From NCBI GenBank assembly GCA_910587505.1, contig CAJULD010000039.1, forward strand, positions 1 through 18,635: DNA of 18,635 bases. Reading direction: 5' to 3'. Source of the DNA: an uncultured Oscillospiraceae bacterium (GTDB lineage: Bacteria > Bacillota > Clostridia > Oscillospirales > Oscillospiraceae). The notes beneath the pieces were generated by a model. That model was given only the letters and a program-made list of their open reading frames with translations, was not told where the DNA came from and searched no databases. Positions 14,401-18,635 of this stretch are shown here, piece by piece. Made by a program: the position numbers and the translations under genes. Numbering within the stretch: position 1 is the first letter of the stretch; the number at the start of each line of letters is the position of its first letter.

Positions 14401-15032
14401 CCGACCCATACGAAGTCCTGAATATTCCCAATACCGCTTCCGACGAGGAAGTCAAGAAAGCGTATCGGGATCTGGCCCGGAAATACCATCCGGACAATTA
14501 TCATGACAATCCCCTGGCCGACCTGGCCCAGGAGAAAATGAAGGAAATCAACGCCGCCTATCATGCCATCCAGCAGGAGCGGGGCAGCCGGCCCGGCGGT
14601 TCCGCCGGGAGCGCATACCAGAGCTACGGCGGCTATCAGTACCAGCAGCGAAGCGCGGGCAGCCCCGCCTTTCAGCAGGTGCGCATGGCCATCAATCGGA
14701 ACGATCTGGGTATGGCGGAGCAGCTGCTGGACCGGATGAGCGACCATGACGGGGAGTGGAACTTCCTCAAGGGGACCATCTGCTACCGCCGGGGCTGGGT
14801 GGACGAGGCGCGGCGCTACTACCAGACCGCCTGCCAGATGGACCCCGGCAGCGCCGAGTTCCGTCAGGCGCTGAATTTTGTGGAGAACAGTCAGGCGGGC
14901 TACCGGCCCGAGGGCTACGAGGTGTTTACCTCCGGCTGCGGCGGGGGGAACCTGTGCGGGCGGCTGGCCTGCACATACCTGCTGTGCAACCTGTGCGGCT
15001 TTGGCGGGCTGCGGTTCTTCTATTGCTGCTGA
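14397..15032 (+). CDS. J-domain (DnaJ-like) protein with cysteine-rich tail
   Basis: A 211-residue protein. Residues 1-63 form a J domain with HPD at 31-33 (LARKYHPDN), which stimulates Hsp70 (DnaK) ATPase activity. A Gly/Ser/Tyr/Gln linker (about 64-88) follows, then a helical segment resembling one or two tetratricopeptide repeats (about 91-160; MAINRNDLGMAEQLLDRM and DEARRYYQTACQMDPGSAEF). The last 32 residues hold seven cysteines (GCGGGNLC, RLACTYLLCNLCG, FYCC) and are hydrophobic, so they may bind metal or associate with the membrane. It is not DnaJ itself: the zinc-finger repeats are absent. Its ATG overlaps the DUF5685 stop by four bases, which implies that the two products act together. 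Confidence 0.85.
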   Translation: MTDPYEVLNIPNTASDEEVKKAYRDLARKYHPDNYHDNPLADLAQEKMKEINAAYHAIQQERGSRPGGSAGSAYQSYGGYQYQQRSAGSPAFQQVRMAINRNDLGMAEQLLDRMSDHDGEWNFLKGTICYRRGWVDEARRYYQTACQMDPGSAEFRQALNFVENSQAGYRPEGYEVFTSGCGGGNLCGRLACTYLLCNLCGFGGLRFFYCC

Positions 15033-15045
15033 CTTTGTGGTATAC

Positions 15046-15122
15046 ATTCTTTTTCCTGAAACCACGCGCCGGCGGTCTGGGCTGCCGGCGCCCCCAAAGC
15101 GGGCGCTGCACGGAAAAAGAAT
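15046..15122. repeat. Nested inverted repeat after the J-domain gene
   Basis: Outer arms ATTCTTTTTCC (15046-15056) and GGAAAAAGAAT (15112-15122) are perfectly complementary. Inside lies a perfect 8-bp GCGCCGGC/GCCGGCGC hairpin (15066-15073, 15083-15090). The structure follows the J-domain gene by 13 bases and may end that operon. Its outer arms resemble those of the hairpin at 16455-16482, and both are followed by the same 40-base box. Confidence 0.6.
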
Positions 15123-15127
15123 CAGAA

Positions 15128-15168
15128 AGAACTTCAGAAATTCATAATATTGCCCGGCAGGAATTTCC
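15128..15168 (+). repeat. Intergenic repeat box, copy A
   Basis: This stretch aligns without gaps to 16489-16529 at 31 of the first 40 positions. Shared blocks include AGAACTTCAG, AATTC, TTGCC and CAGGA. It follows the nested inverted repeat by 5 bases. The arrangement of hairpin plus box is the same in both copies, which marks it as a degenerate member of a dispersed intergenic repeat. Confidence 0.6.
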
Positions 15169-15182
15169 GGAAGGTTAACTGT

Positions 15183-15225
15183 CGGGGATCCGGGTGACCC
15201 GCTGGCAGCGATGCTGCGTTTCCCG
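15183..15225 (+). ncRNA. Possible three-way-junction leader upstream of yicC
   Basis: An outer stem (CGGGGA 15183-15188 with TTTCCCG 15219-15225) encloses two hairpins: CGGG-TGA-CCCG (15191-15201) and GCAGC-GAT-GCTGC (15205-15217). It lies 37 bases before the yicC start. It matches no riboswitch class that I know, and short GC-rich stems can arise by chance. Confidence 0.3.
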
Positions 15226-15262
15226 GTGTGAACGGTATGAGGAAATGGGAGGAAAGCACGCT

Positions 15263-16150
15263 ATGGTCAAAAGCATGACCGGCTATGGCCGGGCCCGGCG
15301 GACCGTCAACGGGCGGGACATCACCGTGGAGGTCCGCAGCGTCAACAACCGCTATCTGGACTGCTCGGTGAAGATGCCCCGGGCATACATCTTCGCGGAG
15401 GACGCGGTCAAGGCCCTGGTGCAGAAAAGCGCCAGCCGCGGTAAAGTGGATGTGTTTGTTACGGTGGATTCCCTGGGAGCGGAGGAGACGGTGGTGGCCG
15501 TCAACGAGCCGCTGGCGAGGAGTTATCTTGCCGCACTGCGGCGGTTGTACGAGCTGGACGGCGGGAAGATGGTAAGGGGCAGTTATTACGCCACGGATCT
15601 GGCTAGGCTGCCGGACGTGCTGACGGTGACGAAGGCGGAGGAGGATCTGGAATCCCTGTCCGCCGACCTGTGCGGCGTGACGGAGGAGGCTCTGACCGCC
15701 CACGCCGCCATGCGGGCGCGGGAGGGGGAGAAGCTGGCCGGAGATATTCTCGGCCGCCTGGACACCATCGAGGCGTTGACCGCCCGGGTGGAGGCCCGCT
15801 CCCCCCAGACGGTGGCGGAGTACCGGGAGAAGCTGCTGGCCCGGATGAACGAGGTGCTTCAGAGCGCGACGGTGGACGAGGGCCGCATTCTCACCGAGGC
15901 GGCTGTCTTCGCCGACAAGGTGGCGGTGGACGAGGAAACGGTGCGCCTGCGCAGCCACCTGGACCAGCTGCGGGAGATGCTGGAGAGCGGGGAGCCTGTG
16001 GGACGGAAGCTGGATTTCCTGATTCAGGAGGTGAACCGGGAGTCCAACACCATCGGCTCGAAGTGCAGCGATGTGGAGATTGCCCGCGTGGTGGTGGAGC
16101 TGAAGGCGGAAGTGGAGAAAATCCGGGAGCAGGTGCAGAACATTGAGTAG
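15263..16150 (+). CDS. yicC: YicC/YloC-family endoribonuclease
   Basis: A 295-residue protein of the family's usual length. The N-terminus MVKSMTGYGRA and the following EVRSVNNRYLDCSVKMPRA are the signature of YicC/YloC. The C-terminal part carries GRKLDFLIQEVNRESNTIGSK (split by the family into the DUF1732 domain). Family knowledge: YicC and YloC are RNases that cut structured RNA; in E. coli YicC has been linked to turnover of small RNAs. I chose ATG at 15263, with GGGAGG 10 bases upstream; the earlier in-frame extension covers the structured leader. Its last 8 bases overlap the remA start. The order yicC-remA-gmk-rpoZ-priA is the Bacillota pattern and supports the call. Confidence 0.93.
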   Translation: MVKSMTGYGRARRTVNGRDITVEVRSVNNRYLDCSVKMPRAYIFAEDAVKALVQKSASRGKVDVFVTVDSLGAEETVVAVNEPLARSYLAALRRLYELDGGKMVRGSYYATDLARLPDVLTVTKAEEDLESLSADLCGVTEEALTAHAAMRAREGEKLAGDILGRLDTIEALTARVEARSPQTVAEYREKLLARMNEVLQSATVDEGRILTEAAVFADKVAVDEETVRLRSHLDQLREMLESGEPVGRKLDFLIQEVNRESNTIGSKCSDVEIARVVVELKAEVEKIREQVQNIE

Positions 16151-16415
16151 GGAAAACGAGCTGGTCAGCATTGGATATGGCGGCATGGTGTCCGCCGGAC
16201 GGCTGATCGCCATGGTGGGGCCGGACTCAGCCCCGGTGAAGCGGCTGATTTCGGAGGCCAGGGAGCGGAGTATGCTCATCGACGCCACCTTTGGCAGGAA
16301 GACGGCGGCGGTGCTGGTGATGGACAGCGACCATGTGATCCTGTCCGGATTGCCGCTGGAGAAGCTGGCCCCCCGGTTCGGGGTGGACCCGACGGTGCTG
16401 GAGGAGGATTCCTGA
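16143..16415 (+). CDS. remA: RemA/DUF370 regulatory DNA-binding protein
   Basis: A 90-residue protein with the RemA core: VSIGYGGMVSAGRLIAMV, SAPVKRLISEARERSMLIDA, TFGRKTAAVLV and MDSDHVILS. The family forms oligomeric rings that wrap DNA; in Bacillus subtilis RemA activates biofilm matrix and osmoprotection genes. The only reasonable start is TTG at 16143, with AGGTG 7 bases upstream, overlapping the yicC stop by 8 bases, so translation is likely coupled. Compared with usual RemA proteins it has a few extra residues (SRENE) before the first strand. The stop codon is the start of the hairpin at 16414. Confidence 0.92.
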   Translation: MSRENELVSIGYGGMVSAGRLIAMVGPDSAPVKRLISEARERSMLIDATFGRKTAAVLVMDSDHVILSGLPLEKLAPRFGVDPTVLEEDS

Positions 16416-16482
16416 TACTTTTTCTTAAAAGAAGAAGTATCCAAAAAGTACTCTCCCATTTTTTCTTACAAGAAAAAGTGGG
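16414..16482 (+). repeat. Tandem T-rich hairpins after remA
   Basis: Two near-perfect 13-bp hairpins follow each other: arms 16414-16426 with 16429-16441, and 16455-16467 with 16470-16482, each with one G-U type pair and a very short loop. Both have a TTTTTCTT left arm and an AAGAA-rich right arm, so they are related copies. They may attenuate readthrough from remA into gmk, but they mainly belong to the repeat element that continues at 16489. Confidence 0.6.
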
Positions 16483-16488
16483 GCAAAA

Positions 16489-16586
16489 AGAACTTCAGGA
16501 ATTCTGTATTTTGCCTCGCAGGAGCTTCATAAAAAGTTTCGGGCCGTCCTTTTCAAAGGGCGGTGGGGTCTGGGGCAAAGCCCCAG
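16489..16586 (+). repeat. Intergenic repeat element, copy B (box plus two hairpins)
   Basis: The element starts with the 40-base box shared with 15128-15168, then AAAAAGTTTCGGG. A 9-bp hairpin follows (CCGTCCTTT/AAAGGGCGG, 16544-16563), then a perfect CTGGGGC-AAA-GCCCCAG hairpin (16570-16586). No reading frame fits. With the tandem hairpins upstream it fills almost all of the 208-base gap between remA and gmk. I recall similar GGGGTCTGGGGC-type blocks in Oscillospiraceae intergenic regions, but cannot check that here. Confidence 0.6.
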
Positions 16587-16623
16587 CGGAGCCCAACATA
16601 TTTTTGTTACAAACAGAGGAGAG

Positions 16624-17223
16624 ATGTGTGTGAGACGAGGGAAGACTTTCATCATCTGCGGTCCATCCGGCGTAGGGAAGGGCACCGTGGTGGCCCGGCT
16701 GCTGGCCAGCGACCCGTCGCTGTACTTCTCCGTGTCCGCCACCACCCGGCCTCCCCGGCACGGGGAGGTGGACGGAGTCCACTACCACTTCCTGTCCATG
16801 GAGCAGTTTGAGCTGTGGATCAAGGAGGACCAGTTTCTGGAGCACGCCCAGTTTGTGGGCAACCGGTACGGTACGCCCCGGCTCTACGTGGACAAGGCCA
16901 TGGAGCAGGGGCGGGACGTGCTGCTGGACATTGAGATCCAGGGCGCGGAGCAGGTGAAGCAGAAGCGGCCGGAGACGGTGCGCATCTATGTGGCTCCTCC
17001 CAGCTGGGCGGAGCTGGAGCGCCGGCTTATCGGCCGGGGTACCGAGGACATGGCGAAGGTGCAGTCCCGCCTTGCCCGGGGCAGGGAGGAATTTGCCGCC
17101 GCCAGAGATTTTGATTACTTTGTCATCAACGATACGGTGGACCGGGCCGTGGACGAGATCCGGGCCATCATGGTCGCGGAGCACTGCCGTCCGGACGAGC
17201 GCATCGCACTGATCGACCAGTGA
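16624..17223 (+). CDS. gmk: Guanylate kinase
   Basis: A 199-residue enzyme that phosphorylates GMP to GDP with ATP. The P-loop GPSGVGKGT is at 13-21. SATTRPPRHGEVDGVHYHFL is the GMP-binding signature, with the Ser and Arg and the later Tyr in RYGTPRLYV. VLLDIEIQGAEQVK carries the family's DI(E/D)xQGA motif. The ending FDYFVINDTVDRAVDEIRAI is the usual C-terminal helix pattern. ATG at 16624 has GAGG 4 bases upstream; GTG at 16630 would have the GGAG core at 8 bases and may be the true start, two codons later. It follows remA as in other Bacillota, but rpoZ does not follow directly: two extra genes intervene. Confidence 0.95.
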   Translation: MCVRRGKTFIICGPSGVGKGTVVARLLASDPSLYFSVSATTRPPRHGEVDGVHYHFLSMEQFELWIKEDQFLEHAQFVGNRYGTPRLYVDKAMEQGRDVLLDIEIQGAEQVKQKRPETVRIYVAPPSWAELERRLIGRGTEDMAKVQSRLARGREEFAAARDFDYFVINDTVDRAVDEIRAIMVAEHCRPDERIALIDQ

Positions 17224-17234
17224 GGAGAGCGCGG

Positions 17235-17477
17235 ATGTCTTTGGTCATTGAGCCGCCTACGGAAGAGAACGCCGTGGACTTTTTTGATTTCTTCGACAAC
17301 CGCGCATTTTCCGACGGGTCGCCCTGCTACTGCAACTGCTTCCACCTGACGGCGGATGAGGTCTGCGGCGGCATTCAGGCGAGAGCGGACGCCCTGGGCG
17401 GCGGCTTTGATGGAATAAAGGGGTCGCTCCGGGAACCGGCGGCGGGGGAAAACCATCGTCCTGCGAAAACACTGTAG
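17235..17477 (+). pseudogene. Truncated GNAT-family N-acetyltransferase remnant
   Basis: The first 60 or so residues (MSLVIEPPTEENAVDFFDFF, NRAFSDGSPCYCNCFHL and LGGGFDGIK) look like the N-terminus of a GNAT acetyltransferase of about 180-200 residues that I recall from clostridia. After residue 60 the match ends, and the frame stops at 80 residues (TAG 17475-17477). The acetyl-CoA binding core (the Q/RxxGxG/A motif) is missing. The ATG lies 11 bases after the gmk stop, with GAGGAG in between. It is probably a decayed gene left by deletion or recombination, possibly when the neighbouring VOC gene arrived. The short product may still be translated. The stretch 17478-17562 shows no intact frame of its own. 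Confidence 0.6.
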
Positions 17478-17562
17478 AGATCCGGTTATCTGGATAAGGG
17501 ATGGGACCGGTACGGAAAGGAACGCCTTTATCCGCGCTTTCAGAACAATGGGGGGAGAGGCA

Positions 17563-17916
17563 ATGAGACTTGGCGAGGTCTGCATTTTGACCAGTAATGT
17601 GACGCGTCTGGCGGATTTTTACAGGAGTCTGCTGGAGACAGACAGCGGCGGCGACGATACGGCGCATCAGACGATCCTCGCGGAAGAGACGATGCTGACG
17701 ATCTTCAACGACGGCCGGGAAAAGAACTGGCCCGGTCAAAATATGTGTCTGGCGTTTACCGTTGATGATATTGACAGAGAATACCGGAGGGTTGTATCTC
17801 TGGGCGCGGTGGTCATTGAACCGCCGACCGTCCGCCCCTGGGGCGCGGTGAACATGAGCTTTGCCGATCCGGACGGAAATGTTGTTTACCTGAGGAGTTT
17901 TCCCACAAAAAAATAA
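17563..17916 (+). CDS. VOC-fold (glyoxalase/bleomycin-resistance superfamily) protein
   Basis: A 117-residue protein with the two beta-alpha-beta-beta-beta repeats of the VOC fold: LGEVCILTSNVTRLADFYRS, then LAFTVDDIDREYRRVVSLGA, and the closing SFADPDGNVVYLRSF. Family members include metal-dependent lyases, dioxygenases and drug-binding proteins, and the substrate cannot be told from this sequence. I chose ATG at 17563, with GGGAG about 6 bases upstream; an in-frame ATG at 17548 precedes the ribosome binding site. It lies with the GNAT remnant between gmk and rpoZ, where Bacillota normally have no gene, so it is probably a later insertion. It stops 31 bases before rpoZ. Confidence 0.82.
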   Translation: MRLGEVCILTSNVTRLADFYRSLLETDSGGDDTAHQTILAEETMLTIFNDGREKNWPGQNMCLAFTVDDIDREYRRVVSLGAVVIEPPTVRPWGAVNMSFADPDGNVVYLRSFPTKK

Positions 17917-17947
17917 ATCAAAATGATGAAAAAGGAATGATGCTGTT

Positions 17948-18166
17948 ATGATGCTCTATCCCGCTATGAACAGGCTGACCGCCAATGTGCCCAACCGTTA
18001 CCTGCTGGTGAACGTGGTGGCCCGCCGGGCCCGGCAGATCGCCCAGGAGGCAGAGGACGCCGGAGATAAAATGGATGTGAAGCCTGTGACGCTGGCCATC
18101 AACGAGGTAGCCGAGGGGAAGATCTCCGCGGCCGCGTCGGACATTGTCATTGAGAATGTAGAATAA
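17948..18166 (+). CDS. rpoZ: RNA polymerase omega subunit
   Basis: A 72-residue protein with the omega signature: MLYPAMNRLTANVPNRYLLV, VVARRARQIAQE, and KPVTLAINEVAEGKI. It binds the beta-prime subunit and helps RNA polymerase assemble. Two adjacent ATG codons (17948 and 17951) are possible starts. Homologues usually begin MLYP, which favours the second, but the ribosome binding site (AAAGGA, 17931-17936) is nearer the first. The gene lies between the VOC-fold gene and priA; the usual coaBC gene between rpoZ and priA is not here. Confidence 0.92.
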   Translation: MMLYPAMNRLTANVPNRYLLVNVVARRARQIAQEAEDAGDKMDVKPVTLAINEVAEGKISAAASDIVIENVE

Positions 18167-18173
18167 TCCTCTG

Positions 18174-18196
18174 AAAAGCGGCGGAGCGCCGCTTTT
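18174..18196 (+). terminator. Palindromic hairpin between rpoZ and priA
   Basis: AAAAGCGGCG (18174-18183) and CGCCGCTTTT (18187-18196) form a perfect 10-bp stem around GAG. The T-run is inside the stem, so it can work as a terminator in both directions, with some readthrough into priA. Confidence 0.7.
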
Positions 18197-18231
18197 CCTG
18201 CGAGACGGGGGAAAGGATCGGGAGAAGACCC

Positions 18232-18600
18232 ATGGAGACGGTCCATATTGCCCGGGTGGCGGTGTCTGCCGCCACCTGCGCCATTGACAAACCATATGAC
18301 TACCTGCTCCCGGAGAATCTGGCGGAGACGGTGCGGCCCGGCATGCGGGTGGCCGTTCCCTTCGGCCGGGGAAACCGGACCTGCGAGGGCTTCGTTCTGG
18401 CGGTGAGCCGGGACGGCAAGCGGGAGGGGCTCAAGGCCGTCAGCGAGGCGCTGGACGGCGAAAGCGTCCTGTCCTCCGGACAGATCCGGCTGGCCCTCTG
18501 GCTGCGGGAGCGGTATTTCTGTACGCTGTATAACGCGGCCAGAGCGCTTTTGCCCGCCGGGCTGTGGTACCGCCTGCGGGAGGTCTGCACCCTGGCGGTG
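18232..18600 (+). CDS. priA: Primosomal protein N' (PriA helicase), N-terminal fragment
   Basis: The first 123 codons of priA. The fragment has the DNA 3'-end binding domain pattern: HIARVAVSAATCAIDKPYDY, LLPENLAETVRPGMRVAVPF and GRGNRTCEGFVLAV, and then a start of the linker or winged-helix part (GQIRLALWLRERYF). GGGAG lies 7 bases before the ATG. PriA reloads the replication machinery at stalled forks; the helicase motifs lie beyond the window. At 18601 the sequence changes to sequencing adapter, and the frame runs on through it as RSEEHTSELQS, which is not biological. Real coding sequence ends at or just before 18600. Position after rpoZ agrees with other Bacillota. Confidence 0.9.
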
Positions 18601-18635
18601 AGATCGGAAGAGCACACGTCTGAACTCCAGTCACC
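18601..18635. other. Illumina TruSeq adapter contamination
   Basis: The last 35 bases start AGATCGGAAGAGCACACGTC and continue to CAGTCAC, the TruSeq index-adapter sequence, plus one C that may be the first index base. The contig end is therefore untrimmed adapter. Minus-strand frames starting here (MTGVQTCALPIS, MCSSDL) are adapter peptides known as contaminants in protein databases. Confidence 0.98.

Noticed and set aside
16481..16623. Small gene between remA and gmk
   Set aside because: All frames are broken and the stretch is built of hairpins and the repeat box.
18440..18634. Minus-strand frames beginning in the last 35 bases
   Set aside because: Their N-termini are translated adapter, and the rest is antisense to priA.
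1..18635. CRISPR arrays, tRNA or rRNA genes, transposase genes
   Set aside because: I found no regularly spaced direct repeats, no cloverleaf and no transposase motif on either strand.

Overview
The window is GC-rich, gene-dense bacterial DNA. Most genes have a clear AGGAGG-type ribosome binding site. It looks like an anaerobic Bacillota (Clostridia), most likely an Oscillospiraceae-type gut organism. The grounds are the yicC/yloC-remA-gmk-rpoZ-priA order, a cdaA-cdaR c-di-AMP operon, a DUF5685-DnaJ pair, a ROK-controlled sugar ABC transporter with no ATPase gene of its own, and GC-rich intergenic repeats. The genus is an inference.

Left part, 1-9020: a carbohydrate-type locus. It opens with the 3' end of a zinc-type medium-chain dehydrogenase, which converges on a small YesL/DUF624 membrane protein gene. 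That gene is divergent from a ROK-family repressor, and the two promoters overlap at their -35 boxes. Next come a lipoprotein solute-binding protein and two MalF/MalG-like permeases, with a 20-bp hairpin between the first two. An SGNH esterase, a small unassigned protein and a large FAD-dependent oxidoreductase with a C-terminal beta-sandwich follow. No glycoside hydrolase or kinase is present, so the substrate cannot be read from the sequence. An esterase plus oxidoreductase route for a decorated or unusual sugar is the most interesting hypothesis in this window.

Middle, 9021-10813: a two-gene sulfur/selenium-trafficking module (DUF3343 protein and a class V aminotransferase/cysteine desulfurase), separated by a strong hairpin and closed by a textbook intrinsic terminator.

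10814-15032: cdaA (c-di-AMP synthase), cdaR (YbbR-domain partner), an RseC/MucC-like membrane protein, a DUF5685 protein and a J-domain protein with a cysteine-rich tail. All are tightly spaced or overlapping, so they probably form one operon. The usual partner glmM does not follow cdaR.

15033-18635: intergenic repeats and structured RNA candidates around yicC, remA, gmk, a GNAT remnant, a VOC-fold protein, rpoZ and the start of priA. The last 35 bases are Illumina TruSeq adapter, so the contig end is a sequencing artefact and priA is truncated there.
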